A stretch of 64,000 bases of DNA, taken from NCBI RefSeq assembly GCF_000801105.2, contig NC_079517.1:13764001-13828000 (forward strand), read 5' to 3'. The position numbers and the translations under genes were made by a program. This document shows positions 44,246-55,981 of this stretch, in pieces; position 1 is the first letter of the stretch; each line of letters begins with the position of its first letter. This stretch comes from Raphanus sativus (Eukaryota; Streptophyta; Magnoliopsida; Brassicales; Brassicaceae). The notes beneath the pieces are model-generated. The model saw only the letters and a program-made list of their open reading frames with translations. It was not told where the DNA came from and searched no databases.

Positions 44246-46204
44246 ATGGTGAGCCAAGAAGGGTCGGCAACACTTAACCGATGCTTCGAGAAGATGAAGG
44301 AGATCAATATGGAAAGAATTGTGTTCACTGGGTGGAAAGATATCCCTGCTGAGCTTCTGATGAGGATCTTAAACCTTGTTGATGATCGGACGGTCATCAT
44401 TGCTTCTGGTGTTTGCAGTGGCTGGAGAGATGCTATTTCCTTTGGTCTCACTCGTCTCTCCCTCTCTTGGTTTGTATACATACCTTCTTCTTCTTTGTTG
44501 ATGGCTGATATGTTGACGGGAAGTAGACATTGGGCGTTTTTAACCAAACCCAAAATGTAAATCGAATCCAAACCGAAAGCCAAAATCCAACTTGAACCGT
44601 TATAAAAAAATATTCAAGAACAATAATAATGTTAGTCCGAACTAGAATTTAAAAATAACCTAAATTGTTAATTTATTAGTATATTTATATATGTTAAGAT
44701 AATTTAGATATTTTGTTATATTTTTTAAAAAATTGGTTATTTCAAATATTTTTAGTTAAGTTAGGCAGTTAAACTAGTTTTTTTTTTTTTAACAACCAAA
44801 GTTAAACTAGTTTTTAATTAGATTTTTAATGTTTTTGGTTAATTTCATTATTTTTTAAAAAAAATTGGGCGGTTTCATATTTATAACCTGATTCGAACTG
44901 AAGAGAACAGAACCCAGAAATTAGTAAAAAACTTGAATAGGATTTATGAGCATGGTATCAAAAATCTGAAAATCCGAATAACCTTGATCAAATCTGAATG
45001 TGACACCAAAGGCCCATTGCTTAGTTGAAAGTATCAAACTTTGTTGTTGATTGATCACTGATCAGATTTTGTTGTGAGATTGTGAGAACAGTTTTTTGAT
45101 ATGATGGTTTCAATTTCAAGATTACGATTTGTATATGTACCAAGAATGTGATTTATAGGGTTTGGTTTTATGTTTGACTTGTTTGTATCTTCAGGTGCAA
45201 GAAGAACGCGAACAGTTTGGTTCTGTCTCTTGCTCCAAAACTCGTTAACCTTCAGACTCTGGTACTGAGACAGGACAGCCCTCAGCTTGAGGACAACGCA
45301 GTGGAAGCTATAGCGAATCACTGTCACGAGCTACAAGATCTTGACCTTAGCAAAAGCTTGAAACTCACTGACCATTCCCTCTATGCTCTGGCTCGCGGCT
45401 GCACTAACCTCACTAAACTCAACCTTAGCGGCTGCACGTCATTCAGCGACACTGCTTTGGCCTATTTGACAAGGGTTTGCCGGAAGCTCAAAGTTCTAAA
45501 TCTTTGTGGCTGTGTTGAAGCTGTATCTGACAATGCATTGCAGGTGCCCTTTTAAACACTGAACTTTCTAAAGTCTTTGTATCAGTAACCGAAACAAGAA
45601 TCCAAACCTTTGTACAGGCTATTGGAGAAAACTGCAGTCAGATGCAATCACTAAACTTGGGATGGTGTGAGAATGTAAGTGATGATGGAGTCATGAGTTT
45701 ATCTTATGGCTGTCCTGATCTAAGAACCCTTGATCTTTGTGGATGTGTTCTTATTACAGGTAAAGTTTAAGACAGCTTTTACAAAACTTGAATCAGTCTT
45801 GAGACATTTGTGTTGTTGTTGTTGTTGTAGATGAGAGTGTGGTGGCTTTGGCGAATAAGTGTGTACACTTGAGGTCATTGGGGCTATACTATTGCAGGAA
45901 CATAACTGACAGAGCAATGTACTCACTGGCTCAGAGTGGAGTGAAGAACAAGCACGATATGAGGCGGTCGGTTAAGAAAGGCAAGTTCGATGAAGAAGGA
46001 CTAAGAAGCCTCAACATTAGCCAATGTACTTACCTTACACCTTCAGCTGTTCAAGCTGTCTGCGATACATTCCCTGCGCTCCACACTTGTTCCGGCAGGC
46101 ATTCGCTTGTCATGAGTGGTTGTCTGAATTTAACATCGGTTCACTGTGCATGTATCCTCCAGACCCACCGCACCCACACAGCTTACCCTCACCCGGCTCA
46201 TTGA
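44246..46204 (+). CDS. SKP2B: F-box/LRR protein SKP2B
   Basis: Four exons: 44246-44469, 45195-45543, 45618-45759, 45831-46204; 362 residues, joins in frame. The N-terminal F-box (WKDIPAELLMRILNLVDDRT, about 30-70) binds SKP1/ASK. It is followed by leucine-rich repeats with the CxxLxxLxL style (LQDLDLSKSLKLTDHSL, LTKLNLSGCTSFSDTAL, LKVLNLCGC, MQSLNLGWCENVSDDGV, LRTLDLCGC, LRSLGLYYCRNITDRAM), which recruit substrates. I recognise Arabidopsis SKP2B (At1g77000), part of an SCF ubiquitin ligase acting on cell-cycle inhibitors such as KRPs; regulation by auxin is known for the family. Ends CILQTHRTHTAYPHPAH. Intron 1 contains a hAT-like element and a tail insertion. The gene appears intact. Confidence 0.93.
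44524..45023. mobile_element. Non-autonomous hAT-like element, copy 2 (in SKP2B intron 1)
   Basis: Relative of 3699-4249 in the same orientation: similar left end (GGGCGTTTTTAACC), similar right half (AGAAATTAGTAAAAA...TTTATGAGCAT...TCTGAAAATCCGAAT). Ends TAGACATTGGGC and, reverse-complemented, TAAGCAATGGGC. Target duplication not clear. Interrupted by a tail-only insertion at 44767-44815. Confidence 0.65.
44767..44815. repeat. Tail-only retroinsertion 4, with an empty-site comparator
   Basis: AGTTAAACTAGTTTTT occurs at 44767-44782 and 44800-44815, around TTTTTTTTAACAACCAA. The corresponding place in hAT copy 1 (about 3990-4005, TTTAACTCATTTTTAATT) has only a single, uninterrupted version. 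Confidence 0.65.
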
Positions 46205-46486
46205 ACCAGTGTCTAAGGCATAAGGGTCTCTTCTTTGGTATTTGTACATATAAGCCTAAAATTAAAAGAAAAAAAAAATATAAGCTTGTCTGTTTGAGGT
46301 TTATCTTCACATCTCAAGATTTTACAACCTTAAAATGATTACAAGGTTCTTTACTTTGTTTTACAATATTTGTATAACTTTGATGATCCATCACTCATCA
46401 TCAGATAATAACGAATAACTCAAATAATAAGAGGCTACATATGACAGTAGCAGTCCTCTTTCAGTTTATCTTTCTCTCATGAATCA

Positions 46487-47516
46487 CTACTGAAACGCAC
46501 GTTGCCTGTATGATGATGGATTCTCCTCTGGAAGATTTAGTATTTGCTGTATCTGGTGATGAGCCTACGCAAAAAAAAAAAAAAAAAAGAGGAAAAACCA
46601 TTAACACAGCAAATTTACTAGATGAGTATATGCAGAGTTATCAAACTTAACAAGCTTGATACGCCCTTTGTTCTGCGCAACAACATCAGTTACTTCTTCA
46701 TCTTATTGTCTGTAAAAACCCGTCATTTATAGTATCATCATTTTGGCCACTACTATGGTGCATTCGAACCAGACAACTGAGTCTTCATGACACGATCAAT
46801 CAAACCATGTTTTTCCCTAGAATTTACCCCAGAAACAAACAGCTATGCAACAAAGCCGTGTACAGAACAGCATAGTCCATGAAGAAGCGACAAACATAAT
46901 TTAGTCAAGAGCTTCTTGCCGGGAGAACTCCACATAAAAGCCGAGCCCTACATTCCAGGAATATGTGCCTTGTATCTGGCCTGAACTCATATACTCAAAC
47001 CAAGTGTAAGAAAAGAAGAAGAGAAAATCAGAAAGCAAGCCTGGTATGGTATATCATACCACCTCCACAGAACATAGTGAAAGTACACACTACTTGAATT
47101 GCACAAGCGGTTATGTACTATTTGTGAAAACGCAGTAAACTCAGTATGGAGACAGTGCAAGACTTACACTTGAGCTTGCATGTAAGCTTCTGAACCAAGG
47201 TTGACCATCGTATTGAGACTATTTAATACACCATTTTTCTTCAGATTTTTTAGGTTTTTTCGCAAATCAGAGCTAAAGTGGGAGCAGCCTTTAAGGGTAA
47301 AAAAAAGAATTTCCAACCAAAACAGAGCTACCTAGAACAGCAAAGTATTGCGAAAGACCAAATCAAGAACAGTTCCTCTGAATTACAAACAAACTCAAAA
47401 CCAAATGGAGAAGATACTAACAAAACAAGACGGATCAGCTTACATTTTGAGTAGCAAGAGACCTTCCTTTTCTATACAAAAGATACAGTACTTTTTCTTC
47501 TTCAAAGATCTTGTCC
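46487..47516 (-). pseudogene. UXT-like prefoldin subunit pseudogene
   Basis: Reading the minus strand from 47516, fragments of an alpha-type prefoldin appear in order: RDKIFEEEK (about 47490-47516); SDLRKNLKNLKKNG and LNTMVNLGSEAYMQAQV (about 47180-47270); PDTRHIF then, in another frame, VGLGFYVEFSRQEALD (about 46900-46975), followed at once by a TAA where the family has Tyr; and QIQQILNLPEENPSSYRQRAFQ with stop (46487-46564) after a good acceptor. A 1-base insertion breaks the frame after PDTRHIF. The homologue is Arabidopsis prefoldin/UXT-like (from memory At1g26660). No intact start. Two independent breaks make a working gene unlikely. Confidence 0.72.
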
Positions 47517-47796
47517 CTGGAAAAACCAACAAATACAGAAGAGAACACAACAAATGCAGAAGGGGCCTCCAATAATCATTGACTATCTCAAAGGACAAAG
47601 TCGTGCAATTGGAACCATAGAAACAGAGAGAAAAACCCATCAAATAAAAATTTCTGCAATCGTCAAGTTCGAAACTGCAACCCAATTCGCAATGATGACA
47701 ACGGAAGATAAAGAGTACATAAAAATAAAGAGCAAAACACTTAAATTACACAACACCGAAATTGATAAAAGGGAAAACAGTTCTAAGAGAACCAGT

Positions 47797-49255
47797 TTAG
47801 TCGACTTCCTCAATCTTGGGACCAGCACCTCCAGAAGCAGGTGGAGCTTCATCATCAGCAGGACCTGCTTCACCACCAGCTCCTTGATACATCTTAGCAA
47901 TGATGGGGTTGCACACACTCTCCAACTCCTTCATCTTGTCTTCAAACTCGTCTGCTTCAGCCGTTTGGTTACCATCAAGCCACTGGATCGCCTCCTCAAC
48001 CGAATCCTCAATCTTCTTCTTGTCAGCAGCAGGAAGCTTCTCACCAATCTTGTCGTCACGGATGGTGTTCCTCATGTTGTAAGCATAGTTCTCAAGAGCA
48101 TTCTTGGCTTCGACCTTCTTCTTGTGCTCCTCATCCTCAGACTTGTACTTCTCAGCTTCTTGCACCATCTTCTCGATCTCGTCCTTAGACAAGCGACCCT
48201 TGTCGTTGGTGATCGTGATCTTGTTCTTTTGGCCAGTGGTCTTGTCCTCTGCAGAGACGTTGAGGATGCCGTTAGCGTCAATGTCGAAACAGACTGTGAT
48301 CTGAGGGACACCACGTGGAGCAGGAGGGATGCCAGAGAGCTCAAACTTTCCAAGGAGGTTGTTGTCCTTGGTCCTAGCCCTCTCACCTTCGTAGACCTGG
48401 ATCAACACGCCCGGCTGGTTGTCAGAGTAGGTGGAGAACACCTGCTCCTTCTTGGTCGGTATCGTCGTGTTCCTCTGGATCAACGTGGTCATAACCCCAC
48501 CCGCGGTCTCAAGACCAAGAGAGAGAGGAGTCACGTCCAAGAGAAGAAGATCCTGCACCTTCTCGTTCCCTTCCCCGCTAAGAATCGCACCCTGAACCGC
48601 AGCACCGTAAGCCACAGCCTCGTCAGGGTTAATGGACTTGCAAAGCTCTTTCCCGTTGAAGAAATCTTGAAGAAGCTGCTGGACTTTCGGGATACGCGTG
48701 GAGCCACCAACGAGGACAACGTCGTGGACCGTACTCTTGTCCATCTTTGCATCGCGGAGACACTTCTCAACAGGCTCCATACACTTCCTGAAAAGATCCA
48801 TGTTGAGCTCCTCGAACCTAGCGCGGGTGAGCGCAGAGTAGAAGTCAATCCCCTCGAACAAAGAGTCAATCTCGATGGTGGTTTGAGCGGTGGAAGAGAG
48901 AGTCCTCTTCGCTCTCTCACAAGCCGTCCTCAACCTTCTCAAAGCTCTAGGGTTACCGCTAATGTCCTTCTTGCTCTTCCTCTTGAACTCTTGCACGAAA
49001 TGGTTAACCATCCTGTTATCAAAATCCTCCCCGCCGAGATGAGTGTCTCCAGCAGTAGCCTTAACCTCGAAGATCCCTTCCTCAATGGTGAGAAGAGAGA
49101 CGTCGAAAGTCCCGCCGCCGAGATCAAAGATCAACACGTTCTTCTCCCCGACGCTCGTCGCCTTCTTGTCGAGACCATAGGCGATTGCAGCCGCCGTCGG
49201 CTCGTTGATGATGCGCATGACGTTCAAACCGGCGATCACGCCGGCGTCCTTAGTC

Positions 49256-49287
<32 letters not shown>

Positions 49288-49865
49288 AACAGTGACGACG
49301 GCGTTTTTGATGGTGACGCCGAGGTAAGCCTCGGCGATCTCGCGCATCTTGATGAGAACCATGGAGGAGATCTCCTCGGCGGCGAACTGCTTCTCTTCTC
49401 CTTTGTAACTGACTACGATCATGGGCTTGTCGGCAGGCCCAGGGATGATCTTAAAGGGCCATAGCTTCATGTCGCTCTGGACTGATGAGTCAGAGAATCT
49501 TCTACCGATCAATCTCTTCGCATCTGTCACAGTTAAAAAAAAACAGTTAATTGGATCCGATAAAAACATCACAGATCTAGGATTACAGAATATTCTATTA
49601 AGATTCGTTCCTATAAAACTAAGATCGGAGAGTTAGAGCGTTACGTACCGAAGACGGTGTTGATGGGGTTCATGGCGACTTGATTTTTGGCGGCATCACC
49701 AATCAACCTCTCGGAGTCGGTGAAGGCGACGTAAGAAGGAGTCGTCCGGTTACCTTGATCATTGGCGATGATCTCGACGCGATCGTGTTGCCACACTCCG
49801 ACGCACGAGTAGGTCGTGCCCAGATCGATTCCGATCGCTGGACCTTCTCCTTTACCACTAGACAT
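47797..49865 (-). CDS. HSC70: Cytosolic HSC70/HSP70 chaperone
   Basis: Two exons: 49865-49649 and 49523-47797; 647 residues. The intron falls after the first base of an Asp codon at residue 73, the classical plant HSC70 position. Start [20 protein letters not shown] is the first ATG that fits the family. Family signatures: IDLGTTYS (about 12-19), [14 protein letters not shown] (about 200), [15 protein letters not shown] (about 335). NBD about 1-385, linker [15 protein letters not shown], substrate domain, C-terminal lid and [11 protein letters not shown], the EEVD end that docks TPR co-chaperones and shows cytosolic location. ATP-driven folding chaperone. A long antisense frame is a shadow. 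Upstream has a TATA and heat-shock element. No damage seen. Confidence 0.95.
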
Positions 49866-49974
49866 TATCACAGAATAAATTCAGAGGAAAAGAAAAAGCT
49901 TTCGGCGGCGTTGAGATGAGCCAATTAGGTTTGAGTTTTAAGGTGTGAGAAAGAGAGAGGGGGGAGAGAGGGCA

Positions 49975-49981
49975 TTATATA
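49975..49981 (-). promoter_or_regulatory. TATA box of HSC70 gene
   Basis: Minus strand TATATAA, about 110 bases upstream of the ATG. Confidence 0.65.
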
Positions 49982-49997
49982 GGACACGGCTTCATGT

Positions 49998-50010
49998 TTC
50001 CAGAATGTTC
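49998..50010 (-). promoter_or_regulatory. Heat-shock element of HSC70 gene
   Basis: TTCCAGAATGTTC: a perfect three-unit heat-shock element (TTCnnGAAnnTTC), 17 bases upstream of the TATA box on the gene's strand. Heat-shock factors bind such sites. Confidence 0.75.
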
Positions 50011-50174
50011 TTGATGCATTTTTTCCTTTTTTTTCAGTTAGGAATAATAGAAAATTGCCACAAAAGCTTGCATATGTTTTTTAAAGAATAGATTAATGAT
50101 TTTTTATTTCACTAATAATATTTTTTCAATACACTGGATCAACTCATCATCCTATGTTAGTCGGCAAAAAAACA

Positions 50175-50470
50175 AAAAATACAAAAATAGCACAGAACCA
50201 AGTTTTTGTCACAAAAATAACATCACAAAAAGAAAAATAATTAAAATAAATTTTATTGAAGAGTAAATATGCATTTATAACCTTTGGGTTAACTAATTTA
50301 CGACTTAGAGTTTAGAGTTAAGGAGTGGGATTTTAGTAATGTGTTCAAATATTTAAAATAAAAAATAAATATTAAATTTTTCAAAACAAAAATATGCTAT
50401 TTTGGTCATTTTATTTTTTTGAGTGCTATTTTGTGACAAAAACTTAAAAAGTGCTATTTTAGAGACTTGC
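50175..50470. mobile_element. MITE with inverted TAGCAC/GTGCTA ends
   Basis: Left AAGTTTTTGTCACAAAAATA (about 50200) is mirrored by right TATTTTGTGACAAAAACTT (about 50427); outer words ATAGCAC and GTGCTAT are also mirrored. AT-rich middle. Family reminiscent of Mutator-like Brassicaceae MITEs. Target duplication not resolved. Confidence 0.5.
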
Positions 50471-50524
50471 CCCAAAAAATATCCACTATGATATTTGAAT
50501 AATGTATTAATATAAAAATTACAA

Positions 50525-51607
50525 CTAGATTCTGATCCACGCTTAAGAAGCGCGAATATTTTTTTGATGATCACTAAGCCAAGATCAGAATTATGTTGAT
50601 TGAATTTTTACATCTCAATCATTTCAGCATTATATTATAAACATTTCAGTGTGGTACAATGTTTTCATTGAGTTTTGATATGTGAATCATTGAGTTTTGA
50701 TATCCGAATGATTGAGTTTTCATATCCGAATCAGAATTATGGTCGAACCGAGAGATCTAGTTAGTAAATGTATGATATAATAAACCGAATAGGGTAAAAT
50801 TATGTTAAAATCAAAAAGACCGTTATTAATATATTGAGAAGAAAATAATTTTAATTTTTTATATAATTTTGTTGATATATCAATATATATGTTACTTACA
50901 TAAGAATTATTTTTTGTACGTAAAATTTGAAGAATAATAACCTGGTAATTTTTTTTCTTTTTAATTTTATTAATCGTAACTATATTATAAATCTTTAAAA
51001 AATTAGTCTGAGACAAATGTTTATTTTTAAGTATCTATGATATACTTGAATGAATGTAGAATTTTTGTGAACGCTGTTCGAGGTTAATATTATAATTTGA
51101 CTCAAACAACTTGTATCGTATAAGCTATGGTGTCTATGGTTGATTTTATAATTTGACTCAAACAGAAGTAATAAAATGCCAGGTTTAGAAGATCTAAAAA
51201 ATGGCAGGTTATGATATCAAGTATGGAGGTTTGAATCAAATTCTCACGTAGTGTCTTGTGTTTTGTAGTCGACGGTACTATGCTCTGTGTTTCTTCAATT
51301 ATCCAATGTTTTTTAAAAGTGGGTCAAATGAATATTTCGATAAAATTATGTTATATTTGGTTGTTCTGGTTCATTTAATTTATATTGTTTGGGTAGGGTG
51401 ATTTAGCAATCAATTTAAATGGTTCAAAATAGTAATAATGTAACCGGTTTGATAGTTAGAGTAAAAGTCGGTGGTATATATAGGGTTAATAATCTTGTCA
51501 AATATCAATATTATATAGAGGGTAAGACCAAAAAATGAAAAAAAAGGAAATGGTCCAAAACAACTTTCATAGGTAAATTTTTCAAAACTCCTTTCTTTTT
51601 AATAGTA
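50525..51607 (-). mobile_element. Non-autonomous Helitron B
   Basis: Minus strand 3' end: GCGCTTCTTAAGCGTGGATC...TCTAG then T, with hairpin CGCTT-CTT-AAGCG (CTAG at 50525-50528), a classic Brassicaceae Helitron terminus. The 5' side near 51607 reads TACTATTAAAAAGAAAGGAG. No coding. Confidence 0.62.
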
Positions 51608-51650
51608 CTAGGATTGGGAATCCAGCGGTTCGCGGGGGAGAACAATATTA
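51608..51650 (-). mobile_element. 3' terminus of a further Helitron (C)
   Basis: Minus strand CCCCCGCGAACCGC, GGATTCCCAATCC and CTAG (51608-51611) followed by T, directly abutting the 5' end of Helitron B. Its own 5' end was not located. Confidence 0.45.
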
Positions 51651-53578
51651 AAATCTAATTAAATGTAACCTTTGAAAAAAATAACTATATATAAAAGTAT
51701 TTGGAATGAAAAATGATGATACAAAAAGAAACATTTATAGTATATAAACTATTTCTAAAATTTATGCTAAAATTAATAGATTATAGAATGAAAAATTACT
51801 GATCCCTAACTTAAACAAAAATATATTGTTTTAATATAGTGTTTGTGAATGTACGATAGGTTTGTTATAAATTTGGTGACTAAAAATTAAGAAAATATTG
51901 TATTTTAGTGGATTTCATGTCTTTGGTAAGATGTTCGAATATAAACTACATAATTTTAATAGAATAGAATTAATTAAACATGGAGAAAAAGACACAATTG
52001 ATTATGTGATTTTCAAAATAATGCCTATTTTAATGGATTACATGATTTTTTGGAGAATAAGATAACAAAAGCTTCCTCTGATTATTTAAGATACCAAAGA
52101 TACAAATAAATATCCAATATTTATATATATATTTATCTAACTATATTTTATGATTTTGGAGCATTGATTTTTTTTTTTTAATTTTTTCACTCATGTACTA
52201 ATAAGTACATCTCTTTGTACTTAAAATATTGTATTAAGTTTTAAAATTTTCAATGTTTACCAGGTTAGAAGGGTTGGTCATCAAATATTTCATTGATTAA
52301 CCATAAAAAACTACAGTGGACATTTAAATAGTTAGGAATATATTATCTAATAATTTCAGTGATGCATTTAAACAAATACAAATGTTTATATAGACGATTA
52401 CGAGGTTTGCTTTAATTTTTCAAATAATTAACTTGAATCTTCAAAAGTATAATATATTCTCCAAAATGATCAATCTTCCATTTTGTACACATATGTTATT
52501 TTTTTCGAACCTATATTGTTGGAAACTGAATATAAATCAAATCTTGTACTTCTAATTAATATTTATTTATCTTTAACTAAAAGTTTTCCGATAAATCTAT
52601 ATTAGATTTGAAATCAACAATTTTTAATACATATAAATTTATTGAGATTATGTGTTTTCTCAAATATTTAGATATCTTTATTTCCAATTTGAAGTATTTT
52701 GAAAGTAACCTGTAAATGAGATTATGTTATACAAACTGAAATATAGACTAAAAGAGGTTTAAAAGTTAAATGTCTTTTTCTCTTTGAAGAAGTGATTATA
52801 AAAATAAAATAAAAATTATAATAATTACAATGAAAAATTCAATTTTAAAGTCTTATTTAAATTATAATTTCATATCTAATGAGATTTTAAAATTTACAGC
52901 TTCTACCAGATTCGGTGATCTGTGAACATGATTATACTGAATTTGGTATTACATTTTAATCACATCAAATACTAAAATATTTTTACTGTATTTTATTTAA
53001 TAATAAGATTAAATAACTATTATTAATTTAATTTGTGATTAAAAATATATAAATTAGTTAAAATAAAATTAGTGTCTTAACAAATAAAATACTAAAACTA
53101 TTAAAAATAAATAAAGATATATAATTGTTTTTGTATGAAATTTGGTGTTGTGATTGGAGATTGAAATTAAAATAAACACTGAATTCAGTGTTATTTAACA
53201 TCAAATTTTGTTATTGCCCTGAAAAAATTAAACAGCAATTTTTATATGGATTTTGATTTTGTTAAAAACATATTTCCTTAACGGACTCAAACAATATGAA
53301 CGTCCTTTCTTTCAGATTTTTTTAGATGGTGAAGACAACATGAAACGGTAAAACCTATTAGATATATATATTCAACATAACTAAGTGCATCCGTTACAAG
53401 AAAGAAAAAAAACATAATTTAGTACATGTACAATTCAGTAATGTAATTTTCAGTCAAGTATTGCAATTCCCACATTTCATAACTTATTATTGCTGGACCG
53501 CTGGTAATGGACATTTTTATGTAATTCAAGTGTTTCAAAATTCATAATGAAATTAAAAGCCGTTTCTACAATATTCAA
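51651..53578. other. AT-rich gene-free DNA
   Basis: Nothing coding. Possibly the interior of Helitron C and host DNA. No clear repeats. Confidence 0.4.
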
Positions 53579-55154
53579 CTAGGTGATTCTCCCGTGCTCA
53601 TGCACGGGAACAAATACATATAAAATAATCAAAACATAATAATTGTTAAACATTTACATATGTTTTATAACTTTCAAGTAATTTTATAACTTATATATAT
53701 GATGAAAAAAAGGAATTGTATTAAGTATCATTATATGAATATAAATATCTATACATTTGTTCATAACTTTTAAGTTATCTTAATTTATATCATGAAAATA
53801 ATATTAAGTATCATTATGTTTTCATCTTAATTAGATATGTGATTCCATATACAGTAATTTGGATCAGTTCATGTATGGTATTGTTGAGCTCCATATTTGG
53901 TTTCAAAATAAACAACAATTTTTCATTAGTTTAAAATTAAATTGTTATTTTAATTTCATTTAGTTTGGTTCATTTTATTAGATTTGTAAATATATTTATC
54001 CAAGTTTTTATAATTTTATATATGTTTTCTGAGAAAAAGAAATATAAAGCTGGAATTGCATTAATAAATACTTCTAATATTTTTAAAATTTAATATATGT
54101 TATTTTGGATAAATTATATAAAATAAATTAATGTGCTAGGAGATTGATAATTGAATAAGTAAACCAATTCAGAAATATTTCAAAACTTCATTGATTAATT
54201 TCGAATTCATAAGGTAGTTACATCCAGAAATTCAAAAGGTTGTATTTATATGTATGTTTTCATCTTAATTAGGTATCTTATTTCAAACATAATATTTTAG
54301 ACAGTTCAAGTGTTTATTGTTAGGTATGTTTTCCCATCTATTATTTCAAATTGAACAACTATTTTTTTACTTTAATAAGATTAAAATTGGATTACTACTT
54401 TTAGCTTAACTTAGTTCAGTTCATCCTTTTATATTTCGAAATATATTTATAAATATTATAAAATTTGGTAAGTTTATTTTTAAAAAGATAGAAACACACT
54501 GTAGTTGCATTCATGAACATAATTTATAATATTTTAAAATTCATGTACATATCTGAATATTTATAAAACAACTAAATCCTAATAATTGGTAAATCATCAC
54601 TTCTTTAGAATTGTGAATACATTTTATAATTTTATCAATGAAAATTAGGTAAAATTTTAATTTTAATTTATAATTTTTCTTAATGATATTAAATGATCAC
54701 TTTATGTTGTTTGAAATTAATTTTCTTTAAATCATTTAATCAAAAATATAATTATTATAAAATATGTTTTCTTAAAATTTATCTTAACTATTTTCTTTTG
54801 TAAATTATATATATAAACCTATATATTTTGAAAATTATTCAATATTCACTTTTTATTTGTGTTTTTAGGGAAAATATAAAGTAAGAAAAAATAAATCCGT
54901 TTTTTGTATATACAAAATCTATATATTTTATAGATATTTCCTTTTTATTATATATGGGTTTATGAAATAAATAAACTATAATAAATAAAGATAACTAAAG
55001 CTTTATTAACAAAAAGGAAACTAAACATTTTTTTAGTAAAAATAATTATGTATAACTAAAATTAATTCATTAAGGGTATTCGTGTAATCAACCACTGTGA
55101 GAATCTATGTAAACGCGACACATATGAAACTGATTTCTCAAATAATATTATAGA
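53579..55154 (-). mobile_element. Non-autonomous Helitron D
   Basis: Minus strand 5' end TCTATAATATTATTTGAGAA at 55154; 3' end hairpin CCCGTGC-ATGA-GCACGGG, then AGAATCACCTAG with CTAG at 53579-53582, followed by T. About 1.58 kb, very AT-rich, no gene. Confidence 0.72.
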
Positions 55155-55981
55155 ACTTTAACATTACAGTTGCAATGGAAAAAAAAAAACAAATAAACCC
55201 AGAATTCCTCAATCTCACACATCTTTCCCGTTACTAAATGACTTAAAACTCTTTTTTTGTTGTTATTTTGTTGTGTATTTTCTTTTGAATATAAAACACA
55301 ATAATCTTACACGCATATAATGTCTTATTCTTTTTTTCTCTGTTCCTCCAAATCCAAGCATCAAAAACCCATTGATCCACCGTTTCACGTGTTGGTGTCA
55401 AACCCAACAACCAACGTACCGCATTAGTTCCAATGATCAACAAGTCAAGATACTCCATAACTCTCTTCTTCTTCGTTTCTCTACTTCTCAAAAGCCATAA
55501 AAAAAACCAGTGATATAACACCGTACTGATTCCAAATATCAACAAGTCAATAATGAGGCTGATGGATGGGAGAACAAGAAAGACGTTTTAACGTGGCCGC
55601 TTATAATTTATGCAACCGATCTACACTATAAGTTAACAGTTCTTATATTAACCGTTCAATAATATCCCAGAAAACAAGAGTATTTTACAGTTACTAGTGA
55701 AAAGGTACCACTGTCTAAAGGATGTGTCTAAGAGGTGTCTCTAAGGGATGTGTTGTTTTAAATATATGCCTCTTCAAAAAGAGTTGTCGAAAGCTTTTAT
55801 GACATCATCATATATAAAAAAGAGAGTTTTATATCTATTAGATCAGAATATTGAAACAATTCTGACCTTTGAATGTAATTTTTTTTTCTTATAAAAAAAC
55901 ATGATGTCACAAGAGAACAAAAAAGGGTTTGCTATTATATATAGATTGATAGTAGGTTCGGTATTTGTATCTTAATTTCAG
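55155..55981. other. Spacer with a short protein-like frame
   Basis: The minus-strand frame 55243-55545 contains RWLLGLTPTRETVDQWVFDAWIWRNR; I do not recognise a family, and two related words (DLLIIGTNAV, DLLIFGISTV) suggest internal duplication. No convincing start or context; not called as a gene. Confidence 0.3.

Noticed and set aside
47554..49464. 636-codon frame antisense to HSC70
   Set aside because: Long antisense frames are a well-known by-product of HSP70 codon usage; no family match, and the sense gene is unequivocal.
55243..55545. 100-codon minus-strand frame
   Set aside because: Non-ATG start, no recognised domain, AT-rich surroundings; left as unassigned.
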